Assembly (NCBI GenBank): GCA_028023455.1
Contig: JAQFVV010012398.1
Location: 3,744,682-3,808,681, forward strand
From: Epiperipatus broadwayi
Lineage: Eukaryota > Onychophora > Udeonychophora > Euonychophora > Peripatidae
DNA: 64,000 nt
Direction: 5' to 3'
The notes beneath the pieces are model-generated. The model searched no databases and was not told the origin of the DNA. It saw nothing but the letters and a program-made list of their open reading frames with translations. Positions 10,801-21,362 of this stretch are shown here, in pieces. A program made the position numbers and the translations under genes. Position 1 is the first letter of the stretch. Each line of letters begins with the position of its first letter.

Positions 10801-11610
10801 AGCCACCAAGATAAAAGCTTGAGACAATTATTCGAAGAGGAGTACCCAAATTCGTTATATAATGGAGGTGCTATATATACTGTTCACCGGGTGCTGGATA
10901 TATTCCCAGATATTTCCAGAGACATATAGAGAATTCACCATCCAGAGAGACAGGCATAGAATAATCTAAGTTTATTAGATTATATTATGTGATCATCGCA
11001 GACCGACTAGTCATATTTTGGTCATCACAATTATTCAACACTCCAAATTTAACACAGAGGTTGCTTATAAAGACTACCATTGCTATGGAGTAATAGATCT
11101 AGTAATTTGATAGTTATTGCTGCAATCATTGTGGAAGAGATCGGGGTTGCTGAAATCTTGCAGTGCTAACAAGCTCCTGTCGCTTGCCTGAGTATTTCCA
11201 ATTATGGCTGTGCAGGCCTCAAATTCAGGTTGCAATTCAGCAAGAAGAAAGGGCACGGAGCCAAGTATCTACAGAAAATCCCTTTTGGTAAAGCTAAAAT
11301 AGCAGTTTTTGTGTGGTCACCACAGCAGTGAACATAAAGTCAAGATGAAAACAATTTCTACATCAGCCAGTGAGATAATTATGGGATAGAAGCCTGCTTC
11401 AGTGCATCTGTTCAGCTCCATCCAAGACATTGAAATGTAGCCACTCAGGTCCAGCCAATGATGATGATGAATATCACCAGACTGATGCAGTGTTAAGAAG
11501 AAAGTCCTTACCACCCTGTTGACCAGATATATAACATGTTCAGAGACCCCAAGTCCAGATGAAGTCTCAAAACACTGGAAGGTAAAATTTATCTTAATCA
11601 TTTTAATATT
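10801..11610. other. Unidentified less AT-rich block
   Basis: Clearly richer in G+C than its surroundings, especially 11080-11600. The 94-codon minus frame at 11317-11601 has no recognisable domain. It ends at ggaaggtaaaat near 11582, which would look like a plus-strand splice donor. It could be an unknown transposon inserted in the hAT gene, or a non-coding exon. No inverted or direct terminal repeat was found. Confidence 0.3.
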
Positions 11611-12539
11611 GTTTTTTTTTTAAATATTATTTATATGCTTATATTATACATCTATAACTGGTTTAAAATCTTATCATGCTAGGGAATTTATTTATCAATC
11701 TTGTACATGTATGTCAAATCATTTATCCTCCAAGTGCATGATTCTTTCATGTTAATCATCCTTCCACATTTAGTGTAAAATATATGTAAATCATAAGATG
11801 AGAGATGTGCATCTTAAATCATATTTTTATTAATGTTTAAATCATTCAAATGCATATAAATTAAGTAAAGATAAAATGCATAAAATGATGGTTTTTCTTT
11901 GTTTCTTTGTGTGTGTAAGGTGTATATCAATGCACGATTCTAAAATGTTATTAAATAGTAAAACAGATGTAGGAATGAGCATAAATGTACGATCGAATAT
12001 TTAATGATATAATATAACTTCTTATAATATCTTATACGTGTGGCCACTTCATCCAAAGATATTTTAATGAATTAAAAAAGAGAACTCCCTAATAAAACAA
12101 CTAGTTATATTATGATGTGGAGGAAATGGGTTAAATAATATATCTATTTTTTTTATTTGTACAGTCAGTGTTGAGTTAATGGAGTTTAAGAAATATTTAT
12201 GTGTGTTAATAAATATTTATCTACTTATTTTCGTTGCATGAGTGTTTCATTAATTTTTATCTTTTTCTAATAATATAACAAAGGGTATATATCTGAGAGT
12301 GGCTTTAAATTTTTTTATAACCTGAGATAAAAGAGGACTGAGCATAGCTTAATGGGATACTACTTTATCGGGCATTATGTATTTTATATCATATTAATAT
12401 TTTAATATAATTGATTTGTGTTGTAAGATAGGTTGGTTATTGTATATTCCTTCAGGTGGTGATTTTCTCTTTCTGGGAGTGGTGCGTAAAGACATGAATT
12501 AATCACAGTCTTTCAAAGATGTGCAGTGGCTAACCTCTT
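11611..12539. other. AT-rich spacer
   Basis: Nothing recognised. The right end (12480-12540) is less AT-rich and may belong to the hAT relic. Confidence 0.4.
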
Positions 12540-13650
12540 GACGTCTGCCGACATGGTAGTAAAATTCCAACAAGGGTGGGATTATAATAACCAACAGTGT
12601 TCAATATCTTGCTCAATTATGAATTTAATCATTTAATTAAATTATGGAATCCATATTTCATCGTATTTGTTATCATTACCTTACCCTGAGGGGTTGCAAA
12701 CATTTCATGTTTGATATGCCTGCTACATTGTAGACAAGCAAAGAATTTTAAAAATATTACTTTTTTAAAGGCTTAGTCTTAATATAGTTTGCAATATCTA
12801 TAATTTGATAGAATGCAGATTTTAATGTTGCTGGCAGAGTTAATATATAAATATGATATTGGGTTCCTATTCTTTGCAAGACTAACATGTTATTTAATAG
12901 AATCCATCAATAATGGAGCCATATTCTAGCAAATTCAAACATCTCCCAAGATATTTTACAATTTTTAAAATTTGAATTCATTCATATTTAAATATTGGCT
13001 AACTATTTCATTTAGTTTAATAAAATAAATAAATCCTAAAATATAAGCTTTACTACTTATGTCAAGTGATTTATCAATTTGTAAAGCAAAATACTGATTA
13101 TGAAAATTTTGGGTAACTATTCTCTCACTATCATTTGTCATATCTTTAATTCATTTTTTAATCGTGACATTTGAAAGAGGAATTTATTTTTAAAATTTTA
13201 TTTTTTGCATCTTCACTGAATCTAATTTTTACAACTTCACAACGTGTTGATATGATATAGTATATGGTTTTAATTTTAATGCAATTAATTCTGCTACTTT
13301 ATATGAAACAATTTGCAAGTTATCAAATATTGTAACCATTTTTTTTAATTTTTTCCCCTTGTTTAATTTGATTCTCCAACAATCTTTGAAAATAATTTTG
13401 ATCTTTCAAATCAAGATTGGAGTGTTTCGATGCAAAATGTCATTATAATTTAGCTGATATCATTCAAATTATTACTCTTTTTTTTTACACATACAATGCA
13501 GAAAGAAACTTGGTAATTTTACTCATCAATCCATGTGAACCTGAAATATAATCATTAGATTATAGTTTCCAGATTTTTTCCTCCATACCATTAGTATCAT
13601 CATTGATACTGCTTGTACTTAGAATTGCTCTATCTGCATTAGAATTATAT
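12540..13650 (-). pseudogene. hAT transposase relic, BED finger and core (ZBED5/SCAND3-like)
   Basis: The minus strand, read downward from 13650, gives segments that follow the ZBED5/SCAND3 family in order: a BED-type remnant (ALYV...HFASKHSNLDLKDQ, YFQRLLENQ), QIVSYKVAELIALKLKPYTI, then LSNVTIKK, IKDMTNDSERIV and QYFALQIDKSLDIS. The last segments match the family's (LSNNTI, DDMAEDIE, YFALQLDESTD), including the aspartate region of the DDE core; here DES is DKS. Frequent stops and frameshifts show an old inactive copy. The cysteine pair of the BED finger is not clear. Confidence 0.7.
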
Positions 13651-14989
13651 TTCATTTAAGAAATTTGTTCATTTATATTTTGGGCTGATCAATAATTATT
13701 TTTAATTGTTGTATGGATAATAAATGTAGAGACACTCCTAGCAGAAGTGATTGCTTGTGAATTAACGTTCACACAGTAATGATTTTATTATAATTATTAA
13801 AGAAATATACATATTATGACATTGACAATCACTATAATAACAATAATTGGACACATTTGAACAATATGAAAACAAAAGATAATGAAATATAATGATTTCA
13901 GATAGAAATGTCCATATACTTACTGTTACTATAATATAACTGTTTTAAAATTGGAGATTTTTGTTCATTTCAAATTTTTAGCACATATCGATAGCTACAA
14001 AACCACCAATTTAGGCATTCATACTCCATGTTTAAAACTCAGGTGATTTTTTAGTATTCTGTACATAAACAATGAATCATTCTTATATCATATATCATTC
14101 AATAATGTTTATTTATTTTAATATAATCATTCAGAATATAATCCATCCTTTAATAATAATACCAAATAGTTTGTATTATAAATAAATCTATACATCAGAT
14201 GATGGTTTATTATTATTATATAATTTTTTATTATACTAAAGATATGATAAAATTATAAACAATCACTATTATAATTTTTATTTCTAATATTGTGTCATAT
14301 TCAGGCATTGCCATTAACATGAACCTGGGCTCTGGTAAAATTTTCTATCAGCCCTCTAAAAATGAATATATTTTTAAAAACAAATTTTATTCATATTGCT
14401 GTTATGTAGATTTTATACTTCATTTACAAATATAAAAATTAATAACAATAATTTTAATAAACAACAAATAAGGCTAGTTATATTTTTCAACTATTTTAAA
14501 TAAAATGAATAACAGACTTTCAATACAGTTAAATATAGTCTGTTTGATATCTTTTTCTCCAATAACCTCATTATCAGTAAGATTATGGCATTTTTAATTT
14601 CTTAATATTTTAAATCTGTATCAACTTCAGAATTTATGCATAATCCCCATTTGACATTACTCATTTCAGATCTGTTATTGTTTAAACTGCTTACACATGA
14701 AACTTTCTGATACAATATAAAAACAATTTATACCTGTTTTCTTTAATCTCTTTAAAAAAAGATGATTTAAAATTCTTTCAAAATAATTTTAGCTTTACAT
14801 TTAGAAAACATTGTATTGCATAAAATGCTATGTCCAACATAGTGAAGATTAAAAGATATATGACTTTTAATGAAAGCTAAAGAACTACTAGAAATAGACA
14901 TGATCACATACAGCACATTGAGATAAAAAAAAGACTGTTACCATACTAAAAATTTATTATATGTACAAATTTCAACGCTTTTTTGTTTA
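13651..14989. other. AT-rich spacer
   Basis: Low complexity. No supported gene or repeat. Confidence 0.5.
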
Positions 14990-15600
14990 TTATATTTTTA
15001 TTTTTTGGATAGCATATAATTGAAATAATGTATATTGATACAATTAGAAAGAAGCAGGCTTTAATGTTTTTCCACATGAACCTTAAACATTTGTATAATA
15101 GCCAAACGATGTAGTTTTTGACTACAGAGGGACATCTCAAACCTCAACCTAAGATAGGGGCTTTATAAAGATAAAAGCAGCTGTCTTATCTTTAGCCTAA
15201 ATTCTTACTTATGTATGCCAATCTGAAGCATCTTGAGAAGAGAGTGTGAAGATATTACTCTCTTCGCATTTAAATCCACTATTTCTTTTCACAAATTAAT
15301 TTAATGAAATCTTGTGATTTACAAAGAGTTAATATTAAGATCTTTTTTAATAGTAATATAGAAACTAATGTAATATTCTAATTATTTATTTAGGTTAAAG
15401 ATAAGACAGCTTCTCTTATCTTTATAAACTTCCTATCTTGTGTTGAGGTTTGAGAGGTCCCTCTATAGTCAAAAACTACATCATTTGGCTATCAACAAAT
15501 GTTTAAGGTATATGTGGAAAATGTTTAAAACCTTTCTCTTTCTAATTACATACTTCCTGCATGATCAATAAATAATTAAAATGTATATTGATATAGCAAA
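14990..15600. mobile_element. Foldback element with arms of about 170 bp
   Basis: The left arm (about 15030-15202) and right arm (about 15389-15540) are inverted copies: tgtagtttttgactacagag against ctctatagtcaaaaactaca, and cctcaacctaagatagg against cctatcttgtgttgagg. The inner arm edges contain a small hairpin (aaagataa...ttatcttt). A related fragment lies at 58700-58830. Minus-strand open frames here are chance. Confidence 0.75.
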
Positions 15601-16395
15601 TTTTTGGTTTATTGTAATTTAATTTTTGCAATATTATTAACACTATGATTTGAGATAATCGTAATGGTGATCAACTTTTAGCTGTACTATAGATGGCTGG
15701 ATGGAAGTGGAAAACATTTTTAGGATTTAAAAATTATTGATTGCTGCAATAATTCACATCTTTATTTAGCAAACACCTGTTTTCACATGGACAGTTTTAC
15801 CCAGAATATTCAAGGCAGGCTATTAATGAATTTTTAAAAAAAATTGAAACCATACATGGACAGCTTAATAATGAAGAAAGCAACACAGATAACATTATTA
15901 AATTTAATTTAAAATTAAATTTAAAACATTTTTCAACCACAAATGTTAAATAATTAAATTTTTTAAAGCTGAGTAAAGAAACTTAGCTATTTAAAAGTTT
16001 ATAATAATTAAAAATACAGCATGGCACTTTAGTTAATAGCAAGTAATATACTTTTGGATTTTTTTTACTTTAATAAATACATTGATATTTCAAAACAATG
16101 GATTTTTAATTTTTTTTTGATTGATACTAACAAATTTCTCATTTGTATTGCTGCATATTGCTTTTCTAAAATAAATTTTTTATTATTAATATTAACAATG
16201 TATTATTTATCACTTGTTTTGTTTTAACAATTATTTATACTTGTTTATTTTTTAATTGTATTTTTGCGTTAATTAATATCATTTTATATAAATAGATATT
16301 TATTTATCCTGTTAAACGTATGAATTAGTTCTCTGAATTTATATCCAAATGCTAATTTGGGTATTTACATTTTCACATTTGCGATAAATGTTTAA
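15601..16395. other. AT-rich spacer
   Basis: Poly-A and poly-T runs. No feature recognised. Confidence 0.5.
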
Positions 16396-16525
16396 CTCTC
16401 AGTTATTGTCCAGATTTCATTGTGACAAGATCTTTAGTGTTGTCAATTGCATTTTTTAAAACTATTTTTTACTTCATTTGTGTTTGTAGTTTTGATTTAA
16501 CAATTTTTACCTGATACTGAAATGA

Positions 16526-16744
16526 ATGCTGTTTATATTTTTAATTAAAATTGGAAGCCCTAATAAAATTGACAAGAGCCTTTTCAAAACCAAACTGGAC
16601 GAATTCTTCCCAGACGAGTGTTTTATCATGACAGTTAATGATAGAAAAGCAACAATTCTTATGGCAGCCATCAAACAAAATGTGGAAGGGGAATCAATGA
16701 TTTATTTTGACTGGTGGGAGACTTATAAAATTGCTAAATTATGA
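16526..16744 (+). CDS. Protein-like 72-codon frame, unidentified
   Basis: The frame encodes a mixed, non-repetitive peptide (KLDEFFPDECFIMTVNDRK, then ATILMAAIKQNVEG and IYFDWWETYKIAKL) with a composition unlike translated AT-rich spacer. It sits in a segment (about 16507-16779) absent from the sister tandem copy at 17040, where tttttactttcacaaataca is continuous. It may be a captured exon or a transposon fragment, or the sister copy may have lost it. The first residues (MLFIFLIK) are probably spacer. I recognise no family, and no splice partners were found. Confidence 0.3.
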   Translation: MLFIFLIKIGSPNKIDKSLFKTKLDEFFPDECFIMTVNDRKATILMAAIKQNVEGESMIYFDWWETYKIAKL

Positions 16745-17367
16745 AGTGCTGATTATGATTATTTTCGTGTTTTACCACAAATACAATCACGTGTTAAGTA
16801 ATTTTGGGAAAAAATAAAAATTTTACTTTTAGCCTCCATTTTGGGAAAAAAATTTGTCCACTTAATTAAAATAAAGTAGAACCGGCAAATTAATTGTTTC
16901 ATCGCGACATTTTTTGTGTGTGATAATTTTACATTATCAGTTATTGTCCAGATTTCATTCTGACAAGATATTTAGTGCTATCAATTGCATTTTTTAAACT
17001 ATTTTTTACTTCATTTATATTCATAGTTTTGATTCAATGATTTTTACTTTCACAAATACAATCATGTGTTATGTAAATGTTCATTTTGGGAAAAATAAAA
17101 ATTTTACTTTTAGTCTCCATTTTGGAGAAAAAGTTTATCCACTTAAAATAATGTAGAACCAGAAAATTGATTGTTTCATCATGACAATTCCGGTTATATA
17201 CTATATGACTATATTTTATAATTTTTTGATAATATTTTAGACCATTTTTGTAATTTAGTGATTGGTTTGTCTGTATTTAAAGTAACATTTGGGAATTGCA
17301 TAATTGGCTTGTCATATTTTACATATTTTTTGTATGGTAAATCAATATTTTTACTATTGTTAAAAAT

Positions 17368-17559
17368 ATAAGATTTGAAATACCAGGCACTCTTAAACCT
17401 GGAGCCTAATTGTAAATATAGAAGATTTGAACTCAGACTTTCAAGCCACTTCACTATCCACACTATCTCATACTACTGATACACATGACCACACACATCT
17501 TTTCTGCATGAGTGTGGTGATGTGTATCAGTAATATGAGATAGTGTGGATAGTGGCTTG
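17368..17559. mobile_element. Small palindromic insertion derived from the family B end
   Basis: Inverted arms of about 50 bp (cactatccacactatctcat against atgagatagtgtggatagtg) match the outer end of family B units. It is flanked by ttgttaaaaat at 17357-17367 and ttgttaaaat at 17560-17569. The sister repeat copy at 18725-18750 is uninterrupted at this point, so this is an insertion with a TSD of about 10 bp. Confidence 0.75.
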
Positions 17560-18085
17560 TTGTTAAAATGTACTTTTTAAGATCGAATATTTTGGTGAAA
17601 TTCATATTTATAGTATTGTTAAAAATTAATATTCCACATCATATTTAATATTTTTTGTGTCAAAGTCATATTTTTAGTATTGTTAAAAATGCACAATCAT
17701 GTGTTAAGTAAATGTCCATTTTGGAGGAAATTTTTTTAGTTTAAGTCTCCATTTTGGACCAAAATAGTTGATCCATTTAAAATAAAGTAGAACAAACAAA
17801 TTGATTGTTTCATAATGACAATTTCTGTCATATATTACATGGTAAGTAATGTATGTGTATATTTTACAGTTTTTTGATAATATTTTAGACTATTTTTGTA
17901 ATTTAGTAATTGTTTTGTCTGAATTTAAAGTAACTTTTGGAAATTGCATAATTGGCTTGTCATATTTTACATATTTTTATATGTAATATATAGGGTATAT
18001 GAGCACAGACTTTCACATGACCCACTGCTCACGACTCTATCTCATATACTGATACACTTGAATACATATATGTTGAAAAGATAAA

Positions 18086-18144
18086 TAATCACCAATATAC
18101 ATATTTCATGCTAAACCAGCAATCATCAATTTGTTGAGATTATC
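18086..18144 (-). ncRNA. Hammerhead motif, family B, core mutated
   Basis: C3 is changed (UUGAUGA) and inner stem I is lost. Stem II UGCU/AGCA and GAAA are kept. Probably inactive. Confidence 0.6.
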
Positions 18145-18554
18145 ATCTCTACACATATATGCAATAAGTGCTCAGATATATAATATGACAGCCAATCTTC
18201 ATACTTTAATGGACAGGCTTCAATCCACTCCACACTCCAATTTTTCAACCGTCCATCCAATTGAAACTCTGATGATAGAATGCTCAAAGGTCACCCTGAG
18301 GCCGAGATTTTTGTCACACCCATGTTGAACTAAAGTCAATCTGAACCCTCATGTACAGGACACAATCCATTTAATACATATACAAGGGATGGGCAGATAT
18401 CTCTACTATGTAATAGCTGAAATACAGGCTTATTATACACCTGTATCAATATATGTAATATATAGGGTATATGAGTACAGACTTTCACATGACCCACCAC
18501 TCCACCACTCTATCTCATATCATTGATACACTTCAACACATATGTTGAAAAGAT

Positions 18555-18617
18555 AAATAATCGCTAATATACATATTTCATGCTAAACCAGCAATCATCA
18601 GTTGGTCCAGATTATCA
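18555..18617 (-). ncRNA. Hammerhead ribozyme, family B, core intact
   Basis: CUGAUGA, UGCU/AGCA, GAAA and an AUAUGUAU stem III with an AUA cleavage triplet are present. Outer stem I GAUAAUC/GAUUAUU pairs; inner CCAA/UUAG has one mismatch. Confidence 0.78.
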
Positions 18618-18900
18618 TCTCTACACATATATACAATAAGTGCTCAGATATATATTAATACAGCCAATCATCATACTTTAATGGACAGGCTTCAATCCAC
18701 TCCATACTCCAATTCAATATTTTTACTGTTGTTAAAAATGTACTTTTTAAAATCAAATTTTTTGATGAAATTCATATTTTTAGTATTGCTAGAAATTAAT
18801 ATTCCACATCATATTTTTATGTATTACACAGTAAGTACCGTATATGTATATTTTAGGTTTTTTTGCTAATATTTTAGAGTACTTTTGTAATTAAGTAATT

Positions 18901-19149
18901 GTTTTAGTATTAGATCTGCAACATATATTAGATCTGCAGCAGCTTTTTACATAAGTATTCAGGCTTCTGATAATTTTTATAAATGTAAAAATATCATGTA
19001 TGTATGGTCCATTTTAACAAATTGATCATTTTAAGTTTGTAGAAGATCCAAGTGTACATGTTATTTTGGTCAGATCAAAAGATTAAAAAGTTGTCAGTGG
19101 ATTGATACGAATGTGAAAAAGTGTTGCATGTCAAATATGTGCTGCAAGT
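18901..19149. other. Spacer
   Basis: Contains a short direct repeat (tattagatctgca, twice near 18909-18935). No gene. Confidence 0.4.
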
Positions 19150-19612
19150 CTAATATGTAAGTATCTGGATTTGATATTGTAGTCATACCCATGTAGACAT
19201 TATGTCAATCTAGCCCCTCACCTTATTGAACCATTATATATCCATATATATTAATAGGAAAAGAATGGGCTGAATTTATACTAAGAGAAAGATATAATGT
19301 CTGTATGTGTATGACTGTAATATGAAATCCAATAAGGGCTTTGAGAATTCCATTATTGATTTTCCAATTAAATGAACAGTTAAATAGTTGGGTAAAAAAA
19401 TTGAAGCCTGTCCATTAAAGTTTGAGGAATTGCTATCTTAATATAAGCTGAGCACTGATTGTACATATGTATGGGAGATTATGATCTGGCCAACTGATGA
19501 GTGCTGGTTCTGCACAAAATACATATATTGGAAATCATATATCATTTTTGCATGTGTATGTTTATGTGTATTGGTTGCTTGAGATAAAGTGGAGGATGAA
19601 TAGACTGAAAAA
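19150..19612. mobile_element. Old family B copy, head-to-head
   Basis: The minus-orientation segment (acccatgtagacattatgtc, about 19187) and the plus-orientation segment (about 19320-19612) both align with the family B unit but are more diverged. The plus part holds a hammerhead motif. Confidence 0.6.
19481..19538 (+). ncRNA. Hammerhead motif, family B, G12 mutated
   Basis: CUGAUGA is followed by stem II GUGC/GCAC (the canonical G10.1-C11.1 pair) and stem I CCAA/UUGG plus AUGAU/AUCAU. GAAA reads AAAA, so catalysis should be lost. This older copy probably shows the ancestral stem II. Confidence 0.65.
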
Positions 19613-20351
19613 TCCTGATTTTAAATCCTAATTACATAATGCTTAATATAATTTATATCATAATATAAATTATTTTTGAATCCATAAATATTTTATCATG
19701 AAAATTTTTATTATAATTACTTTGTAATCTATTATTTTTATATGTTTTCATTTGTCTAATTTCTTATTAATATTTTTTTTTCTTTGGAAATTTTATTAAT
19801 ATTTATTCTTTTAAAGTAATAATTTTTTTTATTAATATGTAATGATATTTTATATTTATTTAGTGATATGTTTAATATAATTATTATTGCCATAATTACT
19901 TTGTTATTATATTTATGTTCAATAAATTCTTTTCATTTTATTAATATTGGAAATTAGTTTTTAAAACTTTTTTTTTTATTAAAAAGTTGAATTTCATTAT
20001 AATTTTATTCATTTTAATTTTTAATTTTACATATTTTTGAAAACTAGTTGTCGCTTTACATCATATTAAACTTTTTGAATTGCTGTAAATTATTCTGTAT
20101 TAACATTCTTTTTGTTATTCATTATTTTTGTATTCAAAATTTATAATCTGAAAATATGAATGCCAAATAAAAATATTTATAAAATTAGTTCTTTTCATTT
20201 CAACTTGATAGGATTATTTTTATATATATAAATATATGTGTTTAACCAGTTTTTACCTATGGATTTGTGACTGAGGTACTTAAGAGAAGATAAACACAAA
20301 AAAAATCAGACTTATTCAACGAAATAAGAAAAAAAATATATAGTATTAAGT
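19613..20351. other. T-rich low-complexity spacer
   Basis: Plus strand is strongly T-rich. No feature recognised. Confidence 0.5.
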
Positions 20352-21080
20352 CTATTATTATAAAGCACTGAAAACTTTGAAATTATTCAAACAGAAATCA
20401 ATCTCCGATAATGCGCTATTTTTTAAATATAAATTTCCATGCACTCCCTGGCCGTTAAGAGTTTAAAAAACTTAAGTGAATCACTTAAGTTTAGATTGTA
20501 CATTCTATATTCACTAACTCTTACAGACCATGCTTAAATCAGGGCTTGAGTCTATTGTGTACCTGATGTTATAATCAAATAGTCAATTGTACAAATCTAT
20601 TTAACACATCGCAGGAGAAAGACAGTGTCTCATTTTTACCTACCTATGATTAGACAAACATGACTTTTAAATGTAAATCTATTATTATAGTGCATGGAAA
20701 TTTATAATATTTAAGAAATAGCACATTATCAGACATTGACATCCATTTGAATAATTTCAAAGTTTTCAGCACTTTATAATGATAGATTTATAAATCAGGT
20801 TTTTTTAATCATAGGTGGTTAAAAATGAGACACTGCCTTTCTCCTGCGATGGGTTAAATAGATTTGTACAATTGAATATTTGATTATAACATCAGGCACA
20901 CAATAGACTCAAGCCCTGATTTAAGCATGGTCTGGAATAGTTGTTGTATATAGAATGTATGCTCTAAACTTAAATGATTTACTTAAGTTTTTTAAACTTT
21001 TACCAGCAAGTGAGTGCATGGAAATTTATAATATTTAAGAAATAGTGCATTATTGAAGATTGACTTCCATTTGAATAATA
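20352..21080. mobile_element. Composite foldback element, order A-B-A'-B'-A'
   Basis: Segment A (20352-20450) is inverted at 20689-20787 and again, partly, at 21013-21080 (gtgcatggaaatttataata occurs at both). Segment B (20451 to about 20680, including tcgcaggagaaagacagtgt) is inverted at 20788-21012 (ctttctcctgcgatgg). No coding capacity. It looks like a two-armed insertion with an extra inverted piece in the loop. Confidence 0.8.
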
Positions 21081-21089
21081 TTAATATTA

Positions 21090-21362
21090 ACAAGATAAGA
21101 TAGAAACTGAAATATGTCACTGACATCGTTGAAAGAATTAAAAGAATAAAAGGGAAATGGATTAGACACATGGCAGAGATGATAATAAATGGATAGTTGA
21201 AGTTTTAAATTCATTCCCTCATAAATTATAAAAGATTTAGAAATAGACTACATATGAGATGGATGGATGAAAGAAGTTTCTGTTGGTTAAACTGGATTAA
21301 ATTTGGTGAGATCTCACCCTGCAATGGACTGATAATGATTGAAAGTGATGATGAATGATGAA
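21090..21362 (+). pseudogene. RTE retrotransposon 3' fragment
   Basis: The conserved C-terminal frame around HMRWMDE (about 21248-21270) and the end CNGLIMIE followed by a tgatgatgaatgatg tail match the clearer RTE 3' ends in this window at 28805 and 39340. Only the distal part of the reverse transcriptase gene remains, with stops. It is 5' truncated, as is common for RTE insertions. Confidence 0.7.

Larger units (their letters stand above)
17980..18715 (-). mobile_element. Family B hammerhead element, about 1.5 tandem units
   Basis: A direct repeat with period 472 bp: tatagggtatatgag starts at 17989 and 18461. Comparison with the sister host repeat at 17310-17360 places the insert between catattttacatattttta and aatatttttact; about 14 bp of the host sequence (around tgtatggtaaatc) is missing at the filled site. 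Two minus-strand hammerheads have predicted cleavage points 472 bp apart (18096 and 18568). Short frames in each unit are chance. Confidence 0.85.
16396..18900. repeat. Degenerate tandem repeat array, interrupted by insertions
   Basis: Several blocks recur. The ttattgtccagatttcatt block is at about 16400 and 16940. The attttgggaaaaa(a)taaaa / tccattttgg / aaagtagaac block is at about 16800, 17080 and 17720. The ttttttgataatattttaga / gtaatttagt block is at about 17220, 17870 and 18850. The tactnttgttaaaaat block is at about 17350 and 18725. Differences between the copies reveal three insertions: 16507-16779, 17368-17559 and 17980-18715. The repeat's own nature is unknown. Confidence 0.7.

Noticed and set aside
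11317-11601. 94-codon minus-strand open frame in the less AT-rich block
   Set aside because: Protein-like in places but with no recognisable family and no further exons; kept only as an unassigned block.
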